This document shows positions 21,244 through 38,711 of a stretch of DNA of 64,000 bases, piece after piece (the first letter of the stretch is position 1; every line of letters starts with the position of its first letter). The translations under genes and the position numbers were made by a program. The DNA comes from Nymphaea colorata. Lineage: Eukaryota; Streptophyta; Magnoliopsida; Nymphaeales; Nymphaeaceae. Below the pieces are notes generated by a model, which was not told the DNA's origin, ran no database searches, and worked only from the letters and a program-made list of their open reading frames with translations. The stretch is from positions 8,977,353 through 9,041,352 of the forward strand of contig NC_045141.1 in assembly GCF_008831285.2 (NCBI RefSeq), read 5' to 3'.

Positions 21244-22300
21244 ACCTATATTACTATCATATGCATTTCCGGATAGGGAAGTGTAATAATAGTAGTCATT
21301 TAAAAATTGCTTAATATGACTCCAACTTGTTAGATGGAGTTGTTCTAACCTGTTAAGAGCTTCACATTTAAAAAGTAGATTTTATTCTCTCTGAAATCTA
21401 ATTTCTTATTGAAGTGACTGTTCATCTACTTCAAGAGGCTGATGTCTAGGTTCATAGCATGCAAACTTAATAAATTCTTGGCCGCATGCAGACCTAATAA
21501 ATTCCTGGCCTTCACTATTTTCATAATGAAGAGCTCTTTTAGGAAGACTGGTAGAGGCTTTATCCTCTATAAATCTTCCTATTTCTCATTCTAATCCCAC
21601 AAGTTCTTCTGAATTGTAGGACTTGGGTTTAATTAATTTAATACCTTGTGATGCTGCATCTACAATTTATTAGGTGGAGCTCTTGAAGTAGAAAGATTAC
21701 TGATAGAAAATTTTTTTACCGCCTTCATGATTTCAGGAGGTAATAATTTTATCTCTTAGAAAAAAGAAGATAAGTAAACATTACTGATTGAAGCAACACT
21801 AAACCATTTCGCAATAAATTCAGGTGGTATACCTTGAAAACAAATAATTCTAGGATAAATCCCTGAAAAATTTGTTAAGGAATTTTCTTACGGATCTTCC
21901 ACAGGGAGTTTGTATAATTCAAAAAGATTTTGTCCATACAAATCTGCTAATTCAGGACTTTTCAGAATCTTTTCCATTAAAAGTCCTGCGGGGTTTTGAA
22001 TTATCGCAGTTTGGGGTTTCAAAACTAGGTCAGCCGCTGTAAAACCAAAGGACTGTCTTTTATCTTTCCCAGTTTCCTGAGTCAGATGCAACTTGTCTTC
22101 AGCCACTGAAATATCAGGGGTCTGGATTTTCTCTTTCCCAGTTTTATGGGTTAGATGCAACTTTTGGTCCTCAATGATTTTATCCATTGGAGGACTAAGT
22201 TTTGCAACCCTGGTAACCACACCTGTTTTTACCAGTGAAGTTAGTTCTTTCTCCAGATTATGGAGGTGATCTGTTATAATATCCTGGCTCTTTGAAACAT
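21244..22300 (-). pseudogene. Unidentified degenerate coding segment, copy 2, longer at its 5' end
   Basis: Positions 21244-22021 repeat 19633-20409 with point differences. On the minus strand copy 2 continues upstream to about 22300 with extra open frame absent from copy 1, including two imperfect repeats of KLHLTxxTGKxK (about 22170-22060). A stop truncates the frame at 21888. Family unknown, as for copy 1. Confidence 0.45.
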
Positions 22301-22568
22301 GACAATCACATCACTATCTGCACAAGTTCAAATAAATCTGCTAACGTACATTGCAATATTTTAGAAATTATGAATGCGTGTACAATATGCTTTCACAAGT
22401 CATCACACAATTTATTTGGAAACTCGAACTCATGAACCATGACATTCTTATTCGTAATATTTAAGGATAAAATGAATATGGGTAATTCCAACCAAAAAAC
22501 ATTACGAGATAAAGCAAACATCTGTTATAAATAAATAATAAAACATGACCAAAATAAAACTTTCATAC

Positions 22569-23606
22569 CTTTCGATGACCTTCTCCAGAAATTTGAAACA
22601 AAATTTTGCCACTAGGCCCAACCAAAACAGATGTTGGCCAGGAACGTATTCTAATTCTCTCCATAAATACATATCATCATCATTTACTACCTAAAAAAGT
22701 GGTGTTGATGTGATTAAGGACAAAAAGGAATAAGTCCACTATTGTCAATAGAATGTCATAGTCATTTTTTGGTAGAAGTAGAAATTAGACTATAGGAACA
22801 AAACCATCTAGGTAATTTCAAGTAGTTGCCTTAATTAGTGGTGAAATATGTTGCACTTGCATAGAAGGAATATGTCTACTACAAAGTGTAAATCAACTAG
22901 CTTATGAAATCATCACTTAAGTAGCATTGTATTATGATAAAGGAAATTGGCCACTAGAGCATGCTTTCCAAATAAAACGATAGATTGGAACTCCTTTTGC
23001 AAAGTAAAGAGTCTAGGAAGGTGTTTGGATGACACCCAAAAATTAGGTTTTGGACCAAAACTAGGTTTATGGATTGTTTGCACGCCATCAAAACTTGGTT
23101 TAAGCCTTTAAGCAAACTTGGTTTTTTACAAAACCTGTCTTTGTGAAAGAGAATAAAAAACCCTAACTCCCTCAAGCTATTCATAAAAGACCATGTTTTA
23201 GGTGTGTATATCAATTTTCAAACAAATAAACCATGTTTTCGATACTCAATTAAAAAGCTTGGCTTTTATAGGGGTGTCTTCTAAATGCTCTCTATGTGTT
23301 TGGGCTTGGGAAATGTAGCATATGAAGGAACCCTTGATGTGACCATCAAAAATTGACATTGGTTTTCTATCCTACTATTCTTTGTACCCATTTACATTTT
23401 CTTATTTTGTAGAAAATTCATCAGAAAGTAGTGCCCACTTAGCAACACGTGCTGATGCCACAAACATGCGTGAGTGAAAATGAAAAATAAGAATTGATCT
23501 TCAAAGTTACTGGATGCATCATCTCATAACAGAGCACTGCATTTCGGATGGCTTCAAGGTCCTTCTCATTATCAAATTTTGCACAATGAACTACAATAAC
23601 AACAAA
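22569..23606 (-). pseudogene. SOQ1: SOQ1-like (HAD/thioredoxin/NHL protein), two thioredoxin-domain exons
   Basis: Two minus-strand exons with correct splice signals. 23606-23511 (96 nt) reads FVVIVVHCAKFDNEKDLEAI...MMHP; 22690-22569 (122 nt) begins VVNDDDMYLWREL and, after a 1-base deletion near the WREL codons, continues in the next frame with RSWPTSVLVGPSGKI and GEGHRK. This matches the thioredoxin-like domain of the plant thylakoid protein SOQ1, in which it sits between a haloacid-dehalogenase domain and NHL repeats. The 122-nt exon length (123 expected) agrees with a single-base deletion. No other SOQ1 exon is seen on this strand. Confidence 0.65.
22691..23510. other. Intron-like sequence between the SOQ1-like exons
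   Basis: AT-rich DNA lying between a GT donor at 23510 and an AG acceptor at 22691 on the minus strand. It contains repeated aaacttggttt-type words around 23040-23120 but no recognisable exon. Confidence 0.4.
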
Positions 23607-23699
23607 CTGCAAAACAAAATTTATAAATTTCACAAAGTGTCGTAGCACTGTATGAAAGTGAACATCTAAAATATTAATGAAAAAATTATGCTTATAATG

Positions 23700-24030
23700 A
23701 AAAACGAATTTTTTTTTTCGAAACAAACGCAATAAAATAAGTGGCCATTGAGTTAAAAGTAAAAAACACATTAAACAAAAAACGTTAAAAATGAAATAAA
23801 CACGTTTTTTTACTACTTTTCACATTTTTCATTTTTTCACTTTTTTTAATGCCAAACATTTTTTTTCATTTCTATTTTTTATACTTTCCACCAATTTTTA
23901 GTTTTTCAAAATTTTCAAAAATTTCTATAGTATTTTTTTCATTTTTCCCTAGTTTTTTCAAGCTCGAGGTATTATACCCGAGAAAAAACCATATCGTTTA
24001 AAACTCCGAGACGTTATTTGTGACCGATGT
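23700..24030. mobile_element. Inverted, left-truncated relative of the 13766 MITE
   Basis: The right end, read on the minus strand, is CATCGGTCACAAATAACGTC followed by ctcggagttttaaa, matching the left end of the 13766 element; the body continues with the cgggtataatac block and A-rich sequence. The other terminal repeat and the target duplication are not recognisable, so the boundary near 23700 is approximate. Confidence 0.65.
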
Positions 24031-25078
24031 TTGAAACCAAGTAACTAACAAAAGAAAAATTAACAAATAATATATGGTATTTCATCTATTTAAGACAAAA
24101 ATCACAACATTTATTCTTTCTTGTACGAGACAAAGTCCATAAGAAACATGACATACCATCACTTTGCAAAAAAAAAGGGATTGATGGTACCAAACAACAA
24201 ACTCAAAACACTTTTAGGAGATGCATACTACATTGTTTGAATAGAAACCTTCAATTGTCATGCATCTCAAGTATAAAAAAGTAGAAAACAAAACTATGGA
24301 TCTAAACAAAGAAATATTCTTAGTGCCTAACGTGCACATGTTAGTCACATGATTTGATCTTGCAAAGATTGGTATATTACTTTTAACCTACTTTTAACCT
24401 GCATATCACAATTGAGATTAAATCACACACTCCACGTTGTGAAAGCTCAGCTTCCAACTTAAATAGTATATTATATGATGTGTATGTTATATAGTATATT
24501 ATTATAACGCATATGTTACAACATATACGTTATAACATATATGTTATATGCTATAACATATAGCGTACAATTATATACACTTATAAGTACATTCTATTAT
24601 ATTCTTGGGCGTTGTACATATGCATGTATTTTATGTTATACTCTATACATAACATATAATATTACATATAATTAGATGTCATAACGTATAATACGTGTAC
24701 ATATCATACACTATATACTATAATATTTATATAGTATATGTAATATAATTGCTATGTACTATAAGTGTACATGTAACATTTGTATATGTAGAGTTACAAT
24801 ATATAACATATTTTATATGTTATATACATAATATATGTGCACATATATTATATATATAGTGTATATATACATATGTACACTATATATATAACATGTGTGC
24901 TCATATATTATGTGTCATATATTATACATATATGATATATGCACACATATATTATATATGTACATATACATATATGTATGAACATATTATATATGCAGTA
25001 TTATGTATGCTTACAACGTTACTATGTATATATTATTTGTATATAATACATTGCATGCTACATAATATATGTATATAT
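24031..25078. repeat. AT-rich low-complexity DNA with TATA/ATAT palindromes
   Basis: From about 24440 onward nearly every word is a variant of tatatgttataacatat, giving many overlapping inverted repeats. No coding sequence. The left-hand contig overlap described below begins in this tract. Confidence 0.7.
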
Positions 25079-25400
25079 TATATATATGTGTGTGTATAAC
25101 ATAACATATTACATATAATACATGTTATATAACATATTATATATATAACAACATATGTCTCCCTCTCTCATTACGACTACCAAAAGTAGCACAAAAAAAT
25201 AGAAATCCCAGTATTCTCTATAGAAGGGTGTAAAGGGCCATAATGTTGCTTTTTTAATGGGCGTAATGGGGGCCGTAAGTTAATGAGCTAACATGGAAGA
25301 TATTAAACCTTTTGATGGCCTCAGCTAATAAGGGCGAGAAGGAGAGGAGGATTGATTGATCTTGGCTTATGGCCGGTGCTTCGAGAGGGTTCGGGAGGAG

Positions 25401-25687
25401 ATGGCGAAGGAGGAAGGGAAGACGGTAACAGTCAAGAGCTCCGACGGCGAGGTGTTGGAGGTGGAGGAGGCGGTGGCGAAGGAATCTCAACGATCAGACA
25501 AATGATCGAGGATGGTTGTGCTGATTCCGGCATCCCCTTGCCCAACGTTGCCAACAATATCCTGGCGAAGGTAATCGAGTACTGCAAAAAGCACGTCGAC
25601 GACAAGATCCAAGAAGAAGAGCTCAAGGCGTGGGATGCCGAGTTTGTTGAGGTGGACCAAGCGATGCTCTTCAATCTCATTCTGGTA
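25401..25687 (+). pseudogene. SKP1: SKP1-like protein, first exon, frameshifted
   Basis: From the ATG at 25401 the sequence reads [18 protein letters not shown], the BTB/POZ-fold start of plant SKP1, the adaptor linking cullin-1 to F-box proteins in SCF ubiquitin ligases. After residue 30 a missing base (at about 25490) shifts the frame; the next frame continues [27 protein letters not shown] and [18 protein letters not shown]. The exon ends at a GT donor after 25687, the position of the intron in plant SKP1 genes. The second exon (the helical F-box-binding end) is absent; unrelated sequence follows. Hence a truncated, frameshifted gene fragment. Confidence 0.85.
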
Positions 25688-25887
25688 TTCTCCTCGGCCA
25701 TCTCGCTCTTCTTTATTCGGTCCTCTACTTTGGGTTTAGGGTTAGGGGTTGTGATTCTTGCGATCTAACCATTCCGACAAGATTTTGCTGTCTGCATGAC
25801 CCAATGGTTGCGTAAATCGTAGTCATAAAATGACATCACTGTCGCTTCTGGAATTTCATGTTAGAACTGATCAGACACTGCATGCAG

Positions 25888-26136
25888 GTCTTAAATGAGG
25901 ATCTATGGCTTGTGGAAGGTCAGCAAGAGCGGATGATCAATGGGGCAAATGTTTGGAACTGGCCTGTGGCATATGATAAGCTTGGAGCAAGGTACAGAAT
26001 ATGGAGAGATGCACTTGAAAGAGGCAACAAGAAGCTTCCATTCGAGAGGTCAATTCCCACTTATTTGGAAGGGATGGTGAGATTCATTCTTCACGAAGCT
26101 CTAGATAATATGGATTTTCCTGCCTTTGAAGTTTGA
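25888..26136 (+). pseudogene. C-terminal exon resembling chlorophyllide a oxygenase-type Rieske protein
   Basis: Following an AG acceptor (gcatgcag) the frame reads VLNEDLWLVEGQQERM, GANVWNWPVAYDKLG and ARYRIWRDALERGNKKLPF, then a less conserved tail and stop. The block resembles the carboxyl end of plant Rieske-type oxygenases such as chlorophyllide a oxygenase, downstream of the catalytic iron domain. Neither the Rieske cluster motif nor the mononuclear iron site is present here, so it is only an end fragment. Identification is by eye. Confidence 0.5.
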
Positions 26137-26525
26137 TTCCCAGGAGTCCATAATTCAATTCCTGGAAGGGCAGAATCAACATTTCTTTCCGTCAAAGGAA
26201 ATTGTATATGGGTTAAGGCTTGCAAGCAATTTGCGTCTTAATCGTCTAGAGTATTTTCATGTACAGTGCCTATGCTGATTTTTCTTCTTTTTCACGCTTT
26301 TATGACCCCATCTGAAGGTTCAACGAGGCATATTCCCTTTTTTAAGTGACTGTTCAAATATTTGGCATTATCATGTCGATGGTTAAATTTGATAGTACAA
26401 AGGGAAATTATTTTTGATTCACCTCCTTATACTCAATTGTTGCCATTGAAACTGATTAAATTCTGTATTTTTTCTTCTCTTTCCTTTTATTTTCATTTTC
26501 CTTTATTTGTGGCTCTGAAATCAAG
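26137..26525. other. Intron-like or intergenic sequence in the gene-fragment mosaic
   Basis: T-rich non-coding sequence between the oxygenase-like exon and the SOQ1-like exon, ending in an acceptor-like tract before 26526. No exon recognised. Confidence 0.35.
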
Positions 26526-26610
26526 GACAATTGCAGTGCAAAGCATCTCTTCCAAGGAAGGCAACCTTAAGTTGAAGATATCTGTCCCACAAGGTTATCA
26601 TTTCTCGAAG
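26526..26610 (+). pseudogene. SOQ1-like C-terminal exon
   Basis: The 85-nt exon lies between an AG acceptor and a GT donor and reads TIAVQSISSKEGNLKLKISV then PQGYHFSK. This resembles the segment after the NHL repeats of SOQ1-type proteins. It is on the opposite strand from, and 3 kb away from, the thioredoxin-domain exons at 22569-23606, so the two cannot belong to one normal gene. Confidence 0.45.
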
Positions 26611-27059
26611 GTTTGATACCGAAAGGACTTCTCCTATGCCTTGATTATATTTTTGCCTGTCCCTTTTTAACCTATATTCAGGGATCATATAGTTATAATG
26701 TAATAATATTAATATATACGAGATTATATATTATTATGTATATACTGCATATATACTAGTTCAAAATATACATACATATTGTAATTATGTATGTAACAAA
26801 TATATAATACATATATGTACCATATATATTCATACGTATGACATTATTTTGCCTTCTTTGCTTAATCTTTACTCTTTTTAATTTGTTAAAATAAGAGTTT
26901 GATAGCATGGAATTTGGATTTATAAAAAATTGCTTGTTGCAGTTCTTCATGAGAATTCTTAGCTACGTGATGCATTGTCTTCCTTAAGTCTAAGAAAAAA
27001 GGAAAATTAACTATATATTTTCTGTCCTCAATTGTTCAGTGCTTCTGTTTCTTTTTCAG

Positions 27060-29916
<2,857 letters not shown>

Positions 29917-30653
29917 TAAAGATGCCTGTTGAGTTAGCTATGCATTTGAATCTTTTATTCAGCCATCTGATCATTGGCCATTTGCTTGTCTCTGTCTTTG
30001 TCACATGACCAAGTGCAAGCAATGCAGACTTCTTGCTGATCGTGAGCTTACACAGCCACTCTGGGAGCTCTCTTACTTGGCGAGTCCTTTCAGTCGAATA
30101 TATTCTATTTCTATTGTAAGATAACTCGTCAAAGGCTTTTCATCTCTTGTAAATCATTTTTTGATGATGAGCTCTATGAATATGTGTACACTTCTTTTCA
30201 CCCCATTCTTTGAAATCCTCTTGAGCCTCAGCTCTTATTACGAAAAGATGAGTTTTAAACGTTCTATGTATATATCATGATAATTCATGTTCAAATTCAG
30301 AAGTCGGACCTGGATAGTCTAAGTGCTCCTTAGAAAAGTATATTTATTAGCCTTTTGTTTTGTGGCATTTTGTACTGATCACAGTTCTAACAAAAGATAG
30401 AAGAGTAAATTGTTAGCTGCTTATGCGCTTGATTGGGCTGGTATTTTTCTGTGTTGGTGTGTCTTTAAATGGAAGATTACTGTATTTTTCATTCCCCAGA
30501 TAGAACTCTTTTTTTTTTTTTTTTTAAGTAGTTCTTGGTAGTCCTGGAGGTGTGCTAATTCTGTCTTTCATTCAGGGCTTATGGCAGTTCTCTGAGGCAA
30601 ATATACAATGGTTTGATGGTTGAAGACAGCAGAAAGAAGGTACCCTAGTTTGT
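29917..30653. other. Non-coding sequence 3' of the PRP4-like exons, to the gap
   Basis: It contains a poly-T run near 30509-30525. The exon-like piece seen in the right copy at 36264 is present here near 30576-30640 with two single-base losses in homopolymers. No other feature. Confidence 0.45.
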
Positions 30654-30753
30654 NNNNNNNNNNNNNNNNNNNNNNNNNNNNNNNNNNNNNNNNNNNNNNN
30701 NNNNNNNNNNNNNNNNNNNNNNNNNNNNNNNNNNNNNNNNNNNNNNNNNNNNN
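30654..30753. other. Assembly gap, exactly 100 N
   Basis: One hundred consecutive N characters, the conventional placeholder for a gap of unknown size between scaffolded contigs. Confidence 0.99.
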
Positions 30754-31069
30754 TATATATATATGTGTAACGTAACATATTACATATAATACATGTTATA
30801 TAACATATTTATATATATAACAACATATGTCTCCCTCTCTCATTACGACTACCAAAAGTAGCACAAAAAAATAGAAATCCCAGTATTCTCTATAGAAGGG
30901 TGTAAAGGGCCATAATGTTGCTTTTTTAATGGGCGTAATGGGGCCGTAAGTTAATGAGCTAACATGGAAGATATTAAACCTTTTGATGGCCTCAGCTAAT
31001 AAGGGCGAGAAGGAGAGGAGGATTGATTGATCTTGGCTTATGGCCGGTGCTTCGAGAGGTTCGGGAGGA

Positions 31070-31356
31070 ATGGCGAAGGAGGAAGGGAAGACGGTAACAG
31101 TCAAGAGCTCCGACGGCGAGGTGTTGGAGGTGGAGGAGGCGGTGGCGAAGGAATCTCAACGATCAGACAAATGATCGAGGATGGTTGTGCTGATTCCGGC
31201 ATCCCCTTGCCCAACGTTGCCAACAATATCCTGGCGAAGGTAATCGAGTACTGCAAAAAGCACGTCGACGACAAGATCCAAGAAGAAGAGCTCAAGGCGT
31301 GGGATGCCGAGTTTGTTGAGGTGGACCAAGCGATGCTCTTCAATCTCATTCTGGTA
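31070..31356 (+). pseudogene. SKP1: SKP1-like first exon, right-copy duplicate
   Basis: Same exon as 25401-25687 with the same frameshift after the KESQ codons. Identity of the disabling change shows it existed before the copies separated, or that both are the same locus assembled twice. The upstream flank differs by single-base losses. Confidence 0.85.
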
Positions 31357-31556
31357 TTCTCCTCGGCCATCTCGCTCTTCTTTATTCGGTCCTCTACTTT
31401 GGGTTTAGGGTTAGGGGTTGTGATTCTTGCGATCTAACCATTCCGACAAGATTTTGCTGTCTGCATGACCCAATGGTTGCGTAAATCGTAGTCATAAAAT
31501 GACATCACTGTCGCTTCTGGAATTTCATGTTAGAACTGATCAGACACTGCATGCAG

Positions 31557-31805
31557 GTCTTAAATGAGGATCTATGGCTTGTGGAAGGTCAGCAAGAGCG
31601 GATGATCAATGGGGCAAATGTTTGGAACTGGCCTGTGGCATATGATAAGCTTGGAGCAAGGTACAGAATATGGAGAGATGCACTTGAAAGAGGCAACAAG
31701 AAGCTTCCATTCGAGAGGTCAATTCCCACTTATTTGGAAGGGATGGTGAGATTCATTCTTCACGAAGCTCTAGATAATATGGATTTTCCTGCCTTTGAAG
31801 TTTGA
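31557..31805 (+). pseudogene. Oxygenase-like C-terminal exon, right-copy duplicate
   Basis: Identical reading to 25888-26136, including the stop after FEV. See that entry for family reasoning. Confidence 0.5.
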
Positions 31806-32194
31806 TTCCCAGGAGTCCATAATTCAATTCCTGGAAGGGCAGAATCAACATTTCTTTCCGTCAAAGGAAATTGTATATGGGTTAAGGCTTGCAAGCAATT
31901 TGCGTCTTAATCGTCTAGAGTATTTTCATGTACAGTGCCTATGCTGATTTTTCTTCTTTTTCACGCTTTTATGACCCCATCTGAAGGTTCAACGAGGCAT
32001 ATTCCCTTTTTTAAGTGACTGTTCAAATATTTGGCATTATCATGTCGATGGTTAAATTTGATAGTACAAAGGGAAATTATTTTTGATTCACCTCCTTATA
32101 CTCAATTGTTGCCATTGAAACTGATTAAATTCTGTATTTTTTCTTCTCTTTCCTTTTATTTTCATTTTCCTTTATTTGTGGCTCTGAAATCAAG

Positions 32195-32279
32195 GACAAT
32201 TGCAGTGCAAAGCATCTCTTCCAAGGAAGGCAACCTTAAGTTGAAGATATCTGTCCCACAAGGTTATCATTTCTCGAAG
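32195..32279 (+). pseudogene. SOQ1-like C-terminal exon, right-copy duplicate
   Basis: Same 85-nt exon and splice signals as 26526-26610. Confidence 0.45.
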
Positions 32280-32728
32280 GTTTGATACCGAAAGGACTTC
32301 TCCTATGCCTTGATTATATTTTTGCCTGTCCCTTTTTAACCTATATTCAGGGATCATATAGTTATAATGTAATAATATTAATATATACGAGATTATATAT
32401 TATTATGTATATACTGCATATATACTAGTTCAAAATATACATACATATTGTAATTATGTATGTAACAAATATATAATACATATATGTACCATATATATTC
32501 ATACGTATGACATTATTTTGCCTTCTTTGCTTAATCTTTACTCTTTTTAATTTGTTAAAATAAGAGTTTGATAGCATGGAATTTGGATTTATAAAAAATT
32601 GCTTGTTGCAGTTCTTCATGAGAATTCTTAGCTACGTGATGCATTGTCTTCCTTAAGTCTAAGAAAAAAGGAAAATTAACTATATATTTTCTGTCCTCAA
32701 TTGTTCAGTGCTTCTGTTTCTTTTTCAG

Positions 32729-35596
<2,868 letters not shown>

Positions 35597-36263
35597 ATAA
35601 AGATGCCTGTTGAGTTAGCTATGCATTTGAATCTTTTATTCAGCCATCTGATCATTGGCCATTTGCTTGTCTCTGTCTTTGTCACATGGACCAAGTGCAA
35701 GCAATGCAGACTTCTTGCTGATCGTGAGCTTAACACAGCCACTCTGGGGAGCTCTCTTACTTGGCGAGTCCTTTCAGTCGAATATATTCTATTTCTATTG
35801 TAAGATAACTCGTCAAAGGCTTTTCATCTCTTGTAAATCATTTTTGATGATGAGCTCTATGAATATGTGTACACTTCTTTTCACCCCATTCTTTGAAATC
35901 CTCTTGAGCCTCAGCTTCTTATTACGAAAAGATGAGTTTTAAACGTTCTATGTATATATCATGATAATTCATGTTCAAATTCAGAAGTCGGACCTGGATA
36001 GTCTAAGTGCTCCTTAGAAAAGTATATTTATTAGCCTTTTTGTTTTGTGGCATTTTGTACTGATCACAGTTCTAACAAAAAGATAGAAGAGTAAAATTGT
36101 TAGCTGCTTATGCGCTTGATTGGGCTGGTATTTTTCTGTGTTGGTGTGTCTTTAAATGGAAGATTACTGTATTTTTCATTCCCCAGATAGAACTCTTTTT
36201 TTTTTTTTTTTTAAGTAGTTCTTTGGTAGTCCTGGAGGTGTGCTAATTCTGTCTTTCATTCAG
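35597..36263. other. Non-coding sequence 3' of the PRP4-like exons
   Basis: Probably 3' untranslated or intergenic DNA; poly-T near 36196-36212. Short open frames without recognisable domains. Confidence 0.4.
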
Positions 36264-36329
36264 GGCTTATGGCAGTTCTCTGAGGCAAATATAACAATGG
36301 TTTTGATGGTTGAAGACAGCAGAAAGAAG
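36264..36329 (+). other. Exon-like 22-codon island, unidentified
   Basis: A pyrimidine tract and CAG precede, and GTACCC follows, an open 66-nt stretch reading GLWQFSEANITMVL then MVEDSRKK. It has good splice context and balanced composition but I do not recognise the gene. In the left copy the same island has two single-base losses. Confidence 0.4.
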
Positions 36330-36343
36330 GTACCCTAGTTTGT

Positions 36344-38396
36344 TTGCTGGGTAGCTCAATAGTCAAAACTTTTAGTCATATGCCCTAGCCAGATGATTGT
36401 AGTCTCTTTCCAAGTGGTTGGTCTATCATTTGTAATGGAGCACTTTTGGGCTGTTAAAAAATGTGCATCTTAGAAGCATATCTTCAGAGTATTCATTGCT
36501 CCCATGTATGTGTCTCCAGAAGGTTTCAACATCTGCTGATTAATGCGTGATCTGTGCAATGAATAGGAGATAATTAACTTTGTCTCCATAATTCTGCCTT
36601 TCTATAACACTGCTCCCTAAGCTGACATTCTTTTGGGGGTTCGGGAGGCTATCTGGCTTGAAGCACCAATTATTTGGTGAATAGTTAACCACTCTGTTCT
36701 TTTATTCTGCTAATGATGTTCCATAGCTTTTACAATACGAGTTAAATGTAATTTCGTTAAGAAGATATCATAGAGGTCTGTTTATTTTTTTTGCAAAATT
36801 TCCTCTAACATGATTCACTGCCTTTTTAGGGTAGGGCAGATGATTTCTGGTGTCTTTTATGCACGGTAAGTATTCAAACTTCGGCTTGCTGGTTAAATAT
36901 TCTTTTCCTTTGTGAGAATATCCTTGTCCTGATTCATTCCTTTTTGCTGCATTACATTGAGTTCTCTGTTTATTCAACGCTTTACATTTGTATACTGCCG
37001 TCATTGACTATAAATCATGTTAGTACCTTTTATTATTTGACCTTATACTCTTATAGTTTCTTTTAGTGTTACTTCTTGGTTTCTTTCATTTCTTGCTTTC
37101 TTGTTACTTTTTCTTGGTAGTTTATCAAAATTTATAGTGACTTTTCAAATCAAGGTAGATACTGGCCTTAGCCTTGTGATGACGTTTAAATATACTCTCA
37201 GTTTGGTATTTGCCTATTACCTGTTGTTGATGTGTTTTGGTCTATTTGAATTGCTACTTATATGGGTTATAATTCCATGTTCATCTTTGGTTAATCTGTT
37301 TTATTACTTAGAGATCTGCATGTGTGAGAATTACTCTCCATCTGCAACCAATGAACATTGCACTAATCTAGGTGTTGTGCTTTAGTAATTTGTCCATGAT
37401 TTTTTGCTAGGGTTGCACAATGTGCACAGCTGCTCACTTATATTGCTGTCAGATGAAATATGCCTATCTTTAGTGCTGTTGTTTATTAATAATTCTATGC
37501 ATTGGATTCTGTTAGAGTCCCATTCTACTTTGTGGTTTTATCATCATTCTAAATACTTAGTGCAGCGCATAAGTAGCAATTTCATAGACTATGATAAACA
37601 TTTACTGCAATAAATGATGCCAATGCAAGGTTCATCACTCCAAGGCATCCCTCACCATATAACTGTATGGATGGCTTAGCAGGGCATGCTTTAAGAGGAA
37701 ACCTGTTTTTTTTTTTCATCTTTTCAAATTTTTGATGCTTTGAGAGTCGGTCAGTTCCACCTCCAAAAACATGATGTACGGGGATCCTCAACCAATAATC
37801 CAGCCAAAATTCGACGAGCATGACACTGTCGATTTTCCATAGGCTCCTTCGTCGATCTGATTTATTGAATCTGTACTTTACCCCCTTTCCAACTATAGAA
37901 ATTCTTGTGTCCTTTTGAAAGTAACCATATGCCGTTTCTCTCGTATATCTGTATATCAATAACGATTTCCTTGATGCCCAAATTCTGTTCAGCAGGGCCT
38001 AATAGGGCCATAATGTTCCTAATGCCCAACCTCCTTCAACATTGGGAGTGAAAATTTTAGACCCTGAAAGGTGTTTCTTTTTTATGATCATTGGAAGACC
38101 CTATAGGAAAGAATTAACAAGTCCTTGAAGCTCATCCCCACTTTATTCGGAGGATTGAAACTCACGTACTAATAGCATGGATAGGATCTGTCCAACACTG
38201 CTCTGTTGTCAACGACACTGATTCAATTACCCATGAATCAATACTTCACACCTTGCTGAAAAGAGAGTTACATACCGGGGAGGCGAGGATTAGAGGTTGC
38301 TGAAAAGATGCTATGTCACATGGGTGCATGGGTGCAGCAATGTTGTCTCCACATATATAATACAAAGTCACATTATATATTTCAAAATCTGTAGTA
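36344..38396. other. Mostly non-coding; one unassigned minus-strand open frame
   Basis: AT-rich, intron-like. A 125-codon minus-strand frame at 37959-37582 contains GYFQKDTRISIVGKG and VMLVEFWLDY; I considered a NAC-type transcription factor scrap, but the diagnostic WKATG and MKKTL-type residues are not present, so no call is made. Confidence 0.35.
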
Positions 38397-38641
38397 CCCT
38401 CTTTCTTCCGTGTAATATAAATACTCTGGAGTCTGATTATAAGATTTTACTTGTATAACCTAAGTAGGCATAAACAAGTAGCTGTCATATATATATAGTA
38501 TTATAAATTTGTAACCGTATAAATATGCAACATATATTACACTTTATATATGACAGCGACTTGTTTATGCCTACTTAGGTTATAAATGTAAAATCTTATA
38601 ATCAGACTCCAGAGTATCTATATTACACGGAAGAAAGAGAG
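38397..38641. mobile_element. Stowaway-like foldback MITE, 245 bp
   Basis: Both halves form an inverted repeat of about 100 bp each (38397-38500 with 38540-38641), with ends CCCTCTTTCTTCCGTGTAAT and CTCTCTTTCTTCCGTGTAAT. TA dinucleotides flank the ends (38395-38396 and 38642-38643), the duplication made by Tc1/mariner transposases. The ends resemble the plant Stowaway consensus. No coding capacity. Confidence 0.85.
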
Positions 38642-38673
38642 TACAACAGAACATATATAAACGAAAACTGGTA

Positions 38674-38677
<4 letters not shown>

Positions 38678-38708
<31 letters not shown>
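38678..38708. repeat. (TA)n microsatellite
   Basis: About 15 TA units just right of the foldback MITE. Confidence 0.9.

Positions 38709-38711
<3 letters not shown>

Noticed and set aside
37582-37959. NAC transcription factor fragment on the minus strand
   Set aside because: Only vague similarity (GYFQKDTRISI); the core NAC residues are not there and there is no splice support.
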